DNA from: a virus | Length of the DNA: 36,916 nucleotides | Virus record (IMG/VR): IMGVR_UViG_3300027749_000261 | Span: 1-36,916 of that record | Strand: one strand, 5' to 3' | In this document: piece after piece, positions 26,944 to 35,836 of the stretch | How the letters are laid out: the number at the start of each line of letters is the position of its first letter | Position numbering within the stretch: position 1 is the first letter of the stretch | Made by a program: the position numbers and the translations under genes | The notes under the pieces: generated by a model | Seen by the model: only the letters and a program-made list of their open reading frames with translations | Told to the model about the DNA's origin: nothing | Database searches by the model: none

Positions 26944-28434
26944 ATGGCCCAAGACATTACCTATGCGTACTTCGGCAACCTAACAGCAAAACGTGGCGAA
27001 GATGGCTACATCCGAGTGAAGGGTCTTGCAACAGACGCAACACTCGACCTCGACGAGCAAATCTGCGACCCAGAATGGCTTAAAGAAGCGATGCCAGAGT
27101 GGTTTAAGATTGGAAACATCCGCGAGATGCACCAGTCAAAAGCAATTGGTAAGGCTATGGAGATGGAGCAGTCGGGTACAGGGTACGTTGTTGAGGCCAA
27201 GATTGTTGACTCAGAAGCCGCTCGCCTTGTTGAAGAGGGTATCTACACCGGATTCAGCGTTGGCATCAAATCAGCTCGCATTGAGAAGTCAGCAGAAGCA
27301 CCAGGCGGAATGATCCGCTCAGGCAAAATTGTTGAGGTGTCACTCGTTGACCGCCCAGCAAACCCATCATGCGTTATCGAACTTGCTAAATCAGTCAAGG
27401 GCGAATTAGTGAAAGGCTCTGCAATGGCAGACATAGAAAAAGATGCCATCGACACAGAGGCAATCATGACCGAACCAAACGGCGCACCAGAAGAACTATA
27501 CGAGCGCATCCAAGCTTGTACTCACTGTGACGGAACTGGTAAGAAGACCAACACCGCCAGCGAAGAGTTCGACACACCATGCGACGTATGTGCTGGAACC
27601 GGCGAACAGCCAGACGGTATGCTTGAAAACATTTTGCAGAACTCACCATCTATTCCTGAGACTATGGAAAACCGTGACATGAAGTCAGCCGACGCAGAGG
27701 CAGAAGTTGTTGCCGCAGACGAAGAGGTTGCCGTTGAGGAATCAGCTGCAAAGACCGTAGGCGCACTAAAGGCTGCTATTGAAGCAAGCCTTACAAAGGC
27801 CGCTGACAGCAAGGCGCACGACCCAGCAGACCTCAAGGCCGTGCGTGACAGCATGATTGCACTCATCAAGTCTGAACTAGACGAAATGCTCGCAGGCAAC
27901 GAAAACGAAGTATGCGATGTAACAGACCTTCTTTGCGCACTATCCATTTTCTTGGAATGGTGGACAGGGGAAGCATCAGAGAATGAAACAGAAGAACCAT
28001 TCACCGATTGGGAAATGGGCGAAACGTCAGGAGACGACACAATGGCTTACATGGGATTAGGCGTATCAGCCGACCTTATTAAATCAGCATCAGCAGAAGA
28101 CGCAACACCTGAAACAAAGGATGAGTTGCGCTCAGAGATCGTCAAGGCTTTAGGTCTTGAAGAAACCATCACAACAAAGGCAGCATTGGACGAAGCAAAA
28201 GAGGAAATCAATCTCCTAAAGGCAGCGTTGGATGAAGTGCGTGAGATGGCAGTACCTGGTGGCCCAGCTATCAGAGCAACAAGAGAACAGACTTCTAAGT
28301 CTGCTCAGGTTATCGCCGCAGAAGTAGAGGCAATCCGCCTCCGCGAAATGGCGAACAAAATGACCAGCCCAGAATTGCGTAATCAGTACCTAGCCGAAGC
28401 AGCACGCTACGACGCTAAGTCTAAGCAGTTCTAA
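26944..28434 (+). CDS. capsid maturation protease with scaffold region and zinc insertion
   Basis: The N-terminal ~150 residues of this 496-aa protein are a HK97-type serine protease domain: 'KGLATDATLDLDEQICD', His63 in 'REMHQSKAIG', Ser105 in 'YTGFSVGIKS' and 'EVSLVDRPANPSC'. It trims scaffold and capsid proteins. Residues 192-220 carry CTHCDGTG and CDVCAGTG, the CxxCxGxG motif of DnaJ zinc fingers. The long acidic C-terminal region with coiled coils (about 380-470) is scaffold-like. So protease and scaffold appear fused in one gene, with a chaperone-like zinc hairpin between them. Confidence 0.85.
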   Translation: MAQDITYAYFGNLTAKRGEDGYIRVKGLATDATLDLDEQICDPEWLKEAMPEWFKIGNIREMHQSKAIGKAMEMEQSGTGYVVEAKIVDSEAARLVEEGIYTGFSVGIKSARIEKSAEAPGGMIRSGKIVEVSLVDRPANPSCVIELAKSVKGELVKGSAMADIEKDAIDTEAIMTEPNGAPEELYERIQACTHCDGTGKKTNTASEEFDTPCDVCAGTGEQPDGMLENILQNSPSIPETMENRDMKSADAEAEVVAADEEVAVEESAAKTVGALKAAIEASLTKAADSKAHDPADLKAVRDSMIALIKSELDEMLAGNENEVCDVTDLLCALSIFLEWWTGEASENETEEPFTDWEMGETSGDDTMAYMGLGVSADLIKSASAEDATPETKDELRSEIVKALGLEETITTKAALDEAKEEINLLKAALDEVREMAVPGGPAIRATREQTSKSAQVIAAEVEAIRLREMANKMTSPELRNQYLAEAARYDAKSKQF

Positions 28435-28463
28435 CTAACCATCTAACAGAAAGGGATTGAGAC

Positions 28464-30125
28464 ATGGCACTAGCCGCTCCTTCCATTGACGACCTATTTG
28501 GCGGACTTCCTGCCGAACAGCGCGTTGAGCGTTTCGAGGCATACAAGTCAGCCTTGAGCGCAGTACACACAAACACATTGACTGCTCACCGTCGCGGTGA
28601 ACTTTCATTCAGCCCATCAACCGGAATCACTAAGACTGCCTCTGCTGCAACACGCACAGAAGAGGCTCTTACTGACCTCTCTAAAGTTGTTTCAGGCGAC
28701 CAGCTTGCAGCAGTTACATCTGCTCTTGCAGGGATCCAGGACGTAAGCAAGAACATCACCCTTACATCACCACTTAACAACACCATCTCAGGTATTTCAG
28801 GTCTCGTACCTTACGACCTTGACCCAGTACTTTCATTGCTTATCCCGAAGGAACTTTACCTTCGCAACAGCACTGCTCGTATCAAGGCACAAGGACAGGC
28901 ACTTGAATTCCGTCGTATCACCGGTCTTTCTAACGCCGGTGTTGGTGGAGTAGCGAACCTAAGTTCATTCTTCAACTCGAACTCAGCTTCAACTTCATTC
29001 AACGGTGTTACTCTTAACCGCCCAACACAGATCACCTACGCAGCTGACAAGATTGTCAAGTCTTTCGTAGAACAAGGTTTGTCAGACAGCGTTGCACTAC
29101 AAGCAGAGTTTGCAGGACAGGGTTACACGGATCTCCGTCAGCTCTCACACACGAGCCTCATCTGGTCGCACTTCCTCGCAGAAGAGCGCAACATGATGAA
29201 CTCTTGTTCAACTGCTCTAAGCACAACCGGACTTACGTTCACTGCTGCTGCTGACGCAACTGGAACAGGAATCACAGTAGGAACTTCAGGAACAACTGTT
29301 CAGGTGACACTCTCATCTGCATACGGTGAAACTGCTCCTCTTGCTGCTGGAACAATCACAACTGTCTCAGGACAGGGTGTTAAGGTCACATTCACAGGAA
29401 CTATTCCTGCTGGCTGTGTTGGAATTAACATCTACGCTACAACAACAACACCTGCTGTATTCAAGGCATCTACACCAAGCACCGCTTCTGGCGTTACTGG
29501 TCTTGCTTTTGCGTCATCATCTGCTGCTGCTTCTGGCGACAACTCATACAACACATACGCTGCTGGCGCTAACTCAGGTACAGGATACGACGGATTCGTC
29601 AACACATTCCTTACACTTGGTGGATACCAGTCTGCGTTGAACAACACTGTTGCGTCACAGTCAACTGCTGATGACTTCCTACAGGCTGCTTTCGTAAGTC
29701 TCTTCAACTCAACAATGGGCGACCCAGACGTAGTCATCACGACTGCTGCTGTACGACGCGCACTTGCTAAGGCGATTCAGACAAGCGCAAGCACATCTTC
29801 ATACCGTCTTAACTACGAAACTGGCAAGGACGGCATCGTTCTTGGTTCACTCGTACAGGCTGTACAGAACCAGGCAACTGGCAAGATGGTTGACCTTGTA
29901 ACACACCGTTTCGCACCGGCTGGTGTTGCTTTGATTCACACAAAGCAGCTTCCATTCCCAGACTCAGGCGTGGCACAGACAGTAGAAGCACACAACGTTG
30001 TTGACAGCATGATCATTGAGTGGCCACAAATTGGTTTCTCATACGACATCTCAAGCTACACATACGGCGCGCTTGCGTTCCGTGCGCCAGCTTGGTCAGG
30101 CATCGTAACCGGAATCACTGGTTGA
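28464..30125 (+). CDS. major capsid protein (HK97 fold) with inserted beta domain
   Basis: This 553-aa protein follows the protease gene. It has a helical N-terminal region (about 1-110) that is probably cut off by the protease. The shell domain begins near 'LVPYDLDPVLSLLIPKELYLRN' and includes 'ALEFRRITGL', 'STSFNGVTL', and a late 'GDPDVVITTAAVRRALAKAI'. Residues ~250-375 are a Thr/Ser/Gly-rich beta insertion ('TGITVGTSGTTVQVTLSS', 'GVKVTFTGTIPAGCVGINIY') that looks like an Ig-like surface domain. It is the most probable surface decoration of the capsid. AAAGGGATTGAG precedes the ATG. Confidence 0.85.
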   Translation: MALAAPSIDDLFGGLPAEQRVERFEAYKSALSAVHTNTLTAHRRGELSFSPSTGITKTASAATRTEEALTDLSKVVSGDQLAAVTSALAGIQDVSKNITLTSPLNNTISGISGLVPYDLDPVLSLLIPKELYLRNSTARIKAQGQALEFRRITGLSNAGVGGVANLSSFFNSNSASTSFNGVTLNRPTQITYAADKIVKSFVEQGLSDSVALQAEFAGQGYTDLRQLSHTSLIWSHFLAEERNMMNSCSTALSTTGLTFTAAADATGTGITVGTSGTTVQVTLSSAYGETAPLAAGTITTVSGQGVKVTFTGTIPAGCVGINIYATTTTPAVFKASTPSTASGVTGLAFASSSAAASGDNSYNTYAAGANSGTGYDGFVNTFLTLGGYQSALNNTVASQSTADDFLQAAFVSLFNSTMGDPDVVITTAAVRRALAKAIQTSASTSSYRLNYETGKDGIVLGSLVQAVQNQATGKMVDLVTHRFAPAGVALIHTKQLPFPDSGVAQTVEAHNVVDSMIIEWPQIGFSYDISSYTYGALAFRAPAWSGIVTGITG

Positions 30126-30138
30126 TTCTGTTAAATCG

Positions 30139-30204
30139 CTAGGTGCTTGCATCTAGCCATTGAGGTTGAGCGGTGCAGGGAGTTCCCCTTCTCCCTGCGC
30201 TGCT
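30139..30204 (+). terminator. two stacked hairpins behind the capsid gene
   Basis: The first hairpin pairs CTAGGTG (30139-30145) with CATCTAG (30150-30156) around a CTTG tetraloop. The second pairs 30169-30182 with 30191-30204 over 14 bp with two G-U pairs (core GCAGGGAG with CTCCCTGC) and an 8-base loop. No T-run follows, so partial termination or 3'-end stabilisation of the capsid mRNA is more likely than full termination. Confidence 0.6.
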
Positions 30205-30231
30205 CCCTCTCATTCGCTAAGGGAGAATAAA

Positions 30232-30492
30232 ATGAGACTTGTCGGTTCCGATAATGGTCTTAAAGAAATACAAGTTAACGAAGGCAAGGTCATTCCTCGA
30301 CAAAAGGATGGCACATTCCACGTTGACGGAGGTACTGCCAAGTCTCTCGTTAAGTCAGGAGACTTTGCTGTGGCTGGAATTAACTTTAGAAACGCTAGTG
30401 GTTACAGGTGCGACGCTTGTAACTTTGTCAGCCTGTACCGCGACAAGTGCGGTAAGTGTGGTTGCACCGAACTCACCCCAGAAGAGGAATAA
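30232..30492 (+). CDS. small head protein with zinc ribbon
   Basis: This 86-aa protein starts at ATG 30232 behind GGGAGA, and ends with CDAC (about residues 59-62) and CGKCGC (74-79), a zinc ribbon. The N-terminal part is a small beta domain ('EGKVIPRQKDGTFHV'). Genes at this place often code for head completion or accessory proteins. An in-frame extension upstream to 30160 would run through the hairpins and was not used. Confidence 0.55.
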   Translation: MRLVGSDNGLKEIQVNEGKVIPRQKDGTFHVDGGTAKSLVKSGDFAVAGINFRNASGYRCDACNFVSLYRDKCGKCGCTELTPEEE

Positions 30493-31416
30493 ATGTCAAT
30501 CGTAGCCCCATTTGTTTACTCCGGTGGAATGGTCGAACCATACGTCTCACTCTCTGAGGTCAAGTTCAGTCCTACGGCTTCTGCCATTGACTTTACTAAC
30601 CTTATTGAAAACGCTTCACAGGCAGTACAAGACCGCGCACTATCTGAGCTAATTGTTCGTGCATCGTCTAAGGCTGACAGCTACACAATGGGAGTCTACG
30701 GATCACTATGCGCCACCTCTAACACAGAGAATGGTCGCTACTACATGAACCGTGCAGGGCAGATTGTTATCAACCCCTACTTCACACCTATCCTTGCTGT
30801 GCAGTCGTTCTCGGCTGGATGGGGGCCAGGTGACGGACTACAGCCAATTACTCTCTCTACGTCTAACTGCGCCATTGAGCGCACACAGTTCATCATTACT
30901 AGCCAATCCACTATGGGTCTTTACTTTGGCAACCTCGGTATTGTTGGCGGCAATATGCAGTCCGGTACAGAAATCTTCTGCCAATGGACTTATGTAAACG
31001 GCTGGGCTAATTCTTTTACCAACGCAACGTCAAACGCTGGCGCTACAACTATCAGCGTAAACAACGTAACTGGAATCTTCCCAGGGCAAAACCTAACTAT
31101 CTGGGATGGCCAAAAGGATGAGTACGTTCAGGTTTCCCCTTCATGGGTTCCAGGTGTAACCACTTTGACATTTACAAACCCATTGAAGTACGCACACGGA
31201 TCAGGTGTAAACATCTCAGCTCTACCTGCTTCTGTAAAGCAAGCGGTAATTCACTTTGTTGTTGCTCTAATAAAGGAGCGCGGTCAGGGTGGTCTTGTCC
31301 TAAACGAAATAGGCGAGCCAACAGCAGTGTCATCAAGCACCGAAAGTTCGGCAACGGATGAAATGCAGGGTTTCAAACTTCTAGATGGCTTTAAGTCAAT
31401 TTGGAGCCGTGCATAA
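30493..31416 (+). CDS. head-tail connector / adaptor protein
   Basis: The N-terminal half of this 307-aa protein has an adaptor-like helix set ('AVQDRALSELIVRASSKADSYTM', in parts). Residues about 175-245 contain a beta insertion, 'GATTISVNNVTGIFPGQNLTIWDG' (in parts) and 'VTTLTFTNPLKYAHGSGVNI', the same kind of module as the N-terminus of the fibre at 2754. 'SVKQAVIHFVVALIKERG' closes the helical core. It directly follows the capsid genes, where gp6/gp15-type connectors are found. Confidence 0.6.
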   Translation: MSIVAPFVYSGGMVEPYVSLSEVKFSPTASAIDFTNLIENASQAVQDRALSELIVRASSKADSYTMGVYGSLCATSNTENGRYYMNRAGQIVINPYFTPILAVQSFSAGWGPGDGLQPITLSTSNCAIERTQFIITSQSTMGLYFGNLGIVGGNMQSGTEIFCQWTYVNGWANSFTNATSNAGATTISVNNVTGIFPGQNLTIWDGQKDEYVQVSPSWVPGVTTLTFTNPLKYAHGSGVNISALPASVKQAVIHFVVALIKERGQGGLVLNEIGEPTAVSSSTESSATDEMQGFKLLDGFKSIWSRA

Positions 31417-31934
31417 TGTCACGCGCCACAGTACGAGCCGCTATTGCTTCGTACTTGACAAACGCTGGTGTTACCAACTTGTCAAGCGTCAAGCAGTTCC
31501 CAGCAAAACTAACACCAGAGGGCGACTTCTTTGAGGGTGAAGACCCAGGACACAGTTCTGGCGCAATCATCTTTCTTTACATTGAGAACCAAGCAGAGAA
31601 CCGTATTGCTTTAGGTGGCCCTCATCATGGTCGCAAAGTTATTGACTACTCGTTCATTCTCGACTGCTACCTACGCTCTACGCACGCTAAGTCAGAAGAC
31701 GCAGGGTTTGACAACGAAGAGTTCTTAGATTCTTTGGTTACCGCAATCCGCGCAGACCGTAACGCTGGCGCACCTAACATCATTTTTCAATGGGGAGAAG
31801 GCGCAAACGGCGCAGCTGGTGGGCCAGACATTGACATCACTTCTTATTACCCACGCCAAATTAACGGCAAAGCATCAGCAACGCAAGTGACTTCGGTTGT
31901 CCGAGTTCACGTTGTTGAAATTATAGATTCTTGA
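31416..31934 (+). CDS. tail terminator / neck protein candidate
   Basis: This 172-aa protein has a mixed alpha-beta pattern with an N-terminal helix 'RATVRAAIASYLTNAG' and a strand-rich body 'HHGRKVIDYSFILDCYLRS' ending 'TQVTSVVRVHVVEII'. Size, pattern and place before the major tail protein fit a tail terminator (HK97 gp10/lambda gpU-like). ATG 31416 overlaps the preceding stop (TAATG). Function is from context. Confidence 0.5.
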   Translation: MSRATVRAAIASYLTNAGVTNLSSVKQFPAKLTPEGDFFEGEDPGHSSGAIIFLYIENQAENRIALGGPHHGRKVIDYSFILDCYLRSTHAKSEDAGFDNEEFLDSLVTAIRADRNAGAPNIIFQWGEGANGAAGGPDIDITSYYPRQINGKASATQVTSVVRVHVVEIIDS

Positions 31935-31948
31935 CAATTAGGAGCATT

Positions 31949-32176
31949 ATGGCTAACTACACATACACAGACGCAACTGCCAGGGTGTACCCTGACATTG
32001 AACACAACGGATCTACACTCGAAGCTCTACCAGGTCAAATCTATGCACTAGACGCTGACCCTGGTGATGGTCGTTGGGAATCAACCCAAGCCAAGCCAAA
32101 AGCCCCTGTAACACCGCCAGAAGCCCCTGTAGAGGCCGACAGCACAGAATCAGAATCAACCCCAACCACTAACTAA
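31949..32176 (+). CDS. small acidic protein before major tail gene
   Basis: This 75-aa protein starts at ATG 31949 with TTAGGAG upstream. The first half is a small beta fold ('RVYPDIEHNGSTLEALPGQIYAL'), the second a Pro/Glu/Ser-rich disordered tail. Such proteins often lie beside the major capsid or major tail protein gene. No family is named. Confidence 0.5.
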   Translation: MANYTYTDATARVYPDIEHNGSTLEALPGQIYALDADPGDGRWESTQAKPKAPVTPPEAPVEADSTESESTPTTN

Positions 32177-32188
32177 GGAGCGCCTCAG

Positions 32189-33205
32189 ATGGCCTTTTTA
32201 TCCGCCAATAGCTATATGGGTCTTGTCGTTGAAGCGACACGAGGAACCCTACCTACAGGAGGAACACCGGTTTACATTCCGGTAACGTCTCCACAGGTAA
32301 CGCCAATGCAGACATTCCTGCGTGACGAAGCGTTCCGAGGCTCACCAACTGTCGTTTACGACCAAGTTCAGGGTGTACGTCACGACGAGTACGACGCTAA
32401 GTTCTACCTCTTTGCTGACACATTCGGCACACTTGCTAAGTCAATTCTTGGTGGCACTGACACTGTAACTGGCTCAACCTATTACACGCACAACATCAAG
32501 CTTCTTAACAACGCCGCTATCGGTTCACAGCCACAGTCATACTCAATCTTTGACTTTGACGGTGCTAACCAATTCGTCATGACAGGCGCACAGGCTGACA
32601 GCCTTGCAATTACCTTCGGTGCAGAAGCAGCAGCAGACGCAACAGTTAAGTTCATGGCTAACCCATACACTTCATACACAAGCGCACCTGCTCCGTTCAC
32701 AAGCCTTTCATTGTCAACTGAACACCTTATTCCTGCTTGGGATACTGTTATCACAGTGAGCGGAATCAACTCAGGCGCAGCTCTTACCTACATTCAGACT
32801 GGTGAATTGACCCTTGCTCGCAAGACTGCACCTATCTTCACAATGGGTACACAGGCTCCGCTTGTTAACTTTGCTGGCCCTATCGAAGTATCAGGTAAGT
32901 TCACAGCCGTTGTAAACACAAACGCAGACGCTTGGTCAACTGGATCATCAGCCGAGGCGCTTACACGCTCACCACAGGTAGTCACAATTACTATGACTGA
33001 CCCTAACGACATAACATCAGGAACAAATCACAGCATTGCTTTCACAATGACTTCTGTTCAGTTCCACGATGTAAAGCGCACACGCGGCAAGGAATACACC
33101 GAAGTAGAATTGTCATTCACTGCAAACGCAAACGCAACCGACGCTACGACTGGTTACTCACCTGTCTCGGCTACGATTGTAAACGCCACCGCAACTCCAT
33201 ACTAA
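32189..33205 (+). CDS. major tail protein (tail tube)
   Basis: This 338-aa, beta-rich protein has the typical opening 'YMGLVVEATRGTLPTGGTPVYIPV', then 'FRGSPTVVYDQVQGVRHDEYD', 'GELTLARKTAPIFTMG' and a C-terminal part 'RTRGKEYTEVELSFTANAN'. It follows the neck genes and precedes the tail assembly chaperone genes, as expected for the tube subunit. TAAGGAG stands nine bases upstream of the ATG. Confidence 0.8.
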   Translation: MAFLSANSYMGLVVEATRGTLPTGGTPVYIPVTSPQVTPMQTFLRDEAFRGSPTVVYDQVQGVRHDEYDAKFYLFADTFGTLAKSILGGTDTVTGSTYYTHNIKLLNNAAIGSQPQSYSIFDFDGANQFVMTGAQADSLAITFGAEAAADATVKFMANPYTSYTSAPAPFTSLSLSTEHLIPAWDTVITVSGINSGAALTYIQTGELTLARKTAPIFTMGTQAPLVNFAGPIEVSGKFTAVVNTNADAWSTGSSAEALTRSPQVVTITMTDPNDITSGTNHSIAFTMTSVQFHDVKRTRGKEYTEVELSFTANANATDATTGYSPVSATIVNATATPY

Positions 33206-33224
33206 ATAACCCAAAGGGGATGAA

Positions 33225-33623
33225 ATGCCAGCAGTAAACCTTCCAAACAATCAGTCAGCCATCTTGTATTCGCGTGACGAAATCTCCGAGCGTACAGCTC
33301 GCAGTATCTCTCGTGCGTACATGAAGGCGGCTGGTTCGGCAGCGAAACTAACTAACCTCGGATTTGATGAGGCTAAGCCTGAAACATGGACTGTCTTTGC
33401 TGACATTTCAGATGAGGACAGAGATGCTCTCGATGGCTACCAGGCTGCACTTATTGTTGGTCTAGTCAAGTCATGGTCATACGGCGATTTGCCTACTAAC
33501 GACTCTGCGCTCGACCTGCCTAAGCCTGTCTTTGAGGCATTGGCTGAGGCTTGCGCTACTGAGTTCAACAGCACAACGGACTTCTCGCCAGACATTGACC
33601 CAAAAGCCCCTACCGCCGACTAG
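33225..33623 (+). CDS. tail assembly chaperone, short form (gpG-like)
   Basis: This 132-aa protein is helical and acidic, as usual for gpG-type chaperones that coat the tape measure protein before tube assembly. It lies between the major tail and tape measure genes. A slippery CCCAAAA at 33599-33605 lies near its 3' end in the correct frame. Ribosomes that do not shift make this form. Confidence 0.8.
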   Translation: MPAVNLPNNQSAILYSRDEISERTARSISRAYMKAAGSAAKLTNLGFDEAKPETWTVFADISDEDRDALDGYQAALIVGLVKSWSYGDLPTNDSALDLPKPVFEALAEACATEFNSTTDFSPDIDPKAPTAD

Positions 33624-33811
33624 CGCGGCTGGAGGCATCACTCAGAGGTAGAGACTCTGATGTTGACATAGAGGTTGTAAATCTTTTTCGTGAGTACCAG
33701 TTTCGCAAGACATTTGGTGGATCACACGAAGACTTCATGAATCAACCACGACAAATTACAGACTGGCTTACCGCCATTGACAACACTATGAACGAGGTTC
33801 AGCGTGGCTGA
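33225..33811 (+). CDS. tail assembly chaperone, frameshifted long form (gpGT-like)
   Basis: A -1 shift on CCCAAAA (C CCA AAA, 33599-33605) moves ribosomes from codon 127 of the short form into a frame open to a TGA at 33809-33811. It adds 68 residues ('RRLARLEASLRGRD', 'VVNLFREYQFRKTFGG', 'QITDWLTAIDNTMNEV'). The total is about 195 residues. The extension has no start codon and ribosome-binding site of its own and ends in an overlap with the next GTG. This is the classical G/GT arrangement of siphophages. Confidence 0.8.
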
Positions 33812-34262
33812 GATTATTATTTCAGGCATTAGCGATTTTGACAAGGCTCTAAAAGCAGACATTGCCAAAGCAGACGCAGCAGCTCAAAACATAGTGGTAA
33901 AGGGCGCACTTATTATTGAGCGCAAAGCCAAAGAAGAGTTCCGCGCTCGACCTTCAGGGTCACAAACAGTTTCTAAGTCTGGTCGTGTTTATTACAAAGG
34001 CGCTCCTAAATACCCTGCTGTACCACCTAAGCCGACACAACGCTCAGGAAACCTTCGCAACTCAATCAAAACTCAACAGGTCAAATCTTTGGGTCTAGGT
34101 CGCTGGCAATCAGACACCGGCCCATCAGTTAAATACGCAGGATTTGTTGAGTACGGAACATCAAGGTCGCGTGAGTTTCCTTACATGACCCCAGGCGTAA
34201 AGAATAGCAACGAAGAAATCAACCGAATCGCTCAGGAGGAGTGGCGTTTAGCCCAAGAATAA
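33804..34262 (+). CDS. HK97 gp10-like tail completion protein
   Basis: This 152-aa protein starts at GTG overlapping the long chaperone stop. It has an N-terminal helix, a basic middle, and the signature 'VKYAGFVEYGTSRSREFPYMTPG' (in two parts, about 110-132), which marks the HK97 gp10 family of neck or tail completion proteins. Its usual place is before the major tail protein, so its position between chaperone and tape measure is uncommon. Confidence 0.7.
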   Translation: MAEIIISGISDFDKALKADIAKADAAAQNIVVKGALIIERKAKEEFRARPSGSQTVSKSGRVYYKGAPKYPAVPPKPTQRSGNLRNSIKTQQVKSLGLGRWQSDTGPSVKYAGFVEYGTSRSREFPYMTPGVKNSNEEINRIAQEEWRLAQE

Positions 34263-35836
34263 TGGCACTACTACCTCCTGTTATAGCAACACTCATAGCT
34301 GATACCAAAGAATACCAAGCCAAGATGACCGAAGCGCAAGCCAAGATGGCTGCGTTTGGTAAAGAAACAATGTCAACTAGCGAGAAGATGAAGGCCTTTG
34401 GGTCTAAGGCTGCCTCTGCTGTTATTGGTGTTGGCGCTGCACTTGGTGTTTATGCAGTTCACGAAGCGTACAAGTTTCAAGAAGCGCTAGACAAAGTTCA
34501 AAATCAGGCTGGTCTTACTGTCAAACAGACAGAAGAACTTGGTAAGTCAATTCAAAAAATCTCCAACGTAACAGGCGTTACTAATGAGAAACTTCTTGAG
34601 GCTTCACTTATTACAAAACAAGCAGGACTCAGCGCGGCTGCTGCAACCGACTTATTAACTGCCTCTGCTAAAGCATCAGTCATAACCAACTCTTCGGTTG
34701 TTGATGTTACAAAAGCAATAGTCGCAGCTCAGACTTTGCAGATTACTAAGGGCATGGAAATTGCCGACCTTACAGGAGTTCTGGTCAAAGGATCATACGC
34801 TTTTGTAGGTGGACTCCAAGCCGAAGAAGCAATGCTCTCTGGCAAGATTGGTGTATCACTTGCCAAGTACGGACTTGGACTCAAGGCCATTATCCCACTT
34901 GGTGCAGAGTTTGCAAAGATTGGACTTCCTACAAAGTCTATTGTTGCGTTCACTAAGTCTCTTGGACTTATTACTGCTCCTATTAAAGACGCTAAGGGTA
35001 ACTTTACCGCGTACGCAAAGTCTCTAACAAGTCTTGGACTAGATCAAGAAAAACTTGCTTCATCTATGCGCTCTGGCGACATTGTTGGTTTGTTTACTCA
35101 AATCAAATCCGCAGCAGGTGGCAACGCTTCCAAAGAAGGAATACTTGCCTCGGCTGTATTCGGCACTGCTGGGTCAGGCGCGGCTCTTGCAATTCTAAAA
35201 GACTATAACGCATACCTTAAAGAATCTAAAAACCTATCTGGTGCTGGTGCTGGAACTCTTGGCACAGGGTTCTCTGAAGCACTAAAGCAAATTGGCCCTC
35301 AACTAAATGTTGTAAAGTCTAACTTTAATAACTTAATGATTAACGCAGGTAAATTACTTCTCCCTACTGTTGCAAAGATTGCTAGTTGGGCAAGTGGTTT
35401 TGCTTCAGAACTTAACAAGAACAAAGCACTAAGGGATGTTCTAGGTGTTGGCGCAGGAGCCGCATTTGGACTTGCAGTTGCAACTAAAATACAAAAGGGT
35501 ATTCAGTCAATCATGGGGCTATTTGGCAAAGGCGCACAAGTTGCTGCTACAAATGCCAACACCGCAGCTCTCGAAGCCAACACTATCGCTCTAGGTGGTA
35601 AGGCAGCAGGTGTGGGTGCGCTTGCCTCTGGCGCTAGTTTTGCTAAAAATGCTTCTAAGTTTGTTCCTGCCGTTGCGATAAGTGCAGCCGCCGTTGCAGC
35701 ATTAGAATACTTTGGATCACGTGGCCCTAAAACCACATCTTCTTACGGCAGAGTGGAATCCTATCTCCAAAAGCCCTCTGGCAAAACCACAGTAAACTTA
35801 ACTCTTCACAGTCGTTCGGCAAAGAGTGGTAGATAA
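34262..35836 (+). CDS. tape measure protein
   Basis: This 524-aa protein has an N-terminal coiled-coil region ('IADTKEYQAKMTEAQAKMAAFGKE', in parts), hydrophobic helices (about 43-65 and 390-410), a central TP901-type region 'EALDKVQNQAGLT...ELGKSIQKISNVTGV', and an Ala/Gly-rich end. It sets tail length and enters the host membrane on infection. Its small size suggests a short siphovirus tail (family rule of about 1.5 angstrom per residue gives roughly 80 nm). ATG 34262 overlaps the preceding stop (TAATG); GTG 34241 is an alternative directly behind AGGAGGA. Confidence 0.85.
   Translation: MALLPPVIATLIADTKEYQAKMTEAQAKMAAFGKETMSTSEKMKAFGSKAASAVIGVGAALGVYAVHEAYKFQEALDKVQNQAGLTVKQTEELGKSIQKISNVTGVTNEKLLEASLITKQAGLSAAAATDLLTASAKASVITNSSVVDVTKAIVAAQTLQITKGMEIADLTGVLVKGSYAFVGGLQAEEAMLSGKIGVSLAKYGLGLKAIIPLGAEFAKIGLPTKSIVAFTKSLGLITAPIKDAKGNFTAYAKSLTSLGLDQEKLASSMRSGDIVGLFTQIKSAAGGNASKEGILASAVFGTAGSGAALAILKDYNAYLKESKNLSGAGAGTLGTGFSEALKQIGPQLNVVKSNFNNLMINAGKLLLPTVAKIASWASGFASELNKNKALRDVLGVGAGAAFGLAVATKIQKGIQSIMGLFGKGAQVAATNANTAALEANTIALGGKAAGVGALASGASFAKNASKFVPAVAISAAAVAALEYFGSRGPKTTSSYGRVESYLQKPSGKTTVNLTLHSRSAKSGR

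Noticed and set aside
27522-28040. 172-codon minus-strand frame opposite the capsid protease
   Set aside because: Ser-rich antisense shadow of the Glu/Asp-rich scaffold region; no start signal.
30160-30231. Upstream extension of the gene at 30232
   Set aside because: It covers the hairpin region behind the capsid gene; ATG 30232 has its own GGGAGA site.
31931-31948. TTGACA before the 31949 gene as a promoter
   Set aside because: TTGACA at 31932 is not followed by a -10 at a usable distance, and the gene starts 14 bases later; it is the end of the previous gene.
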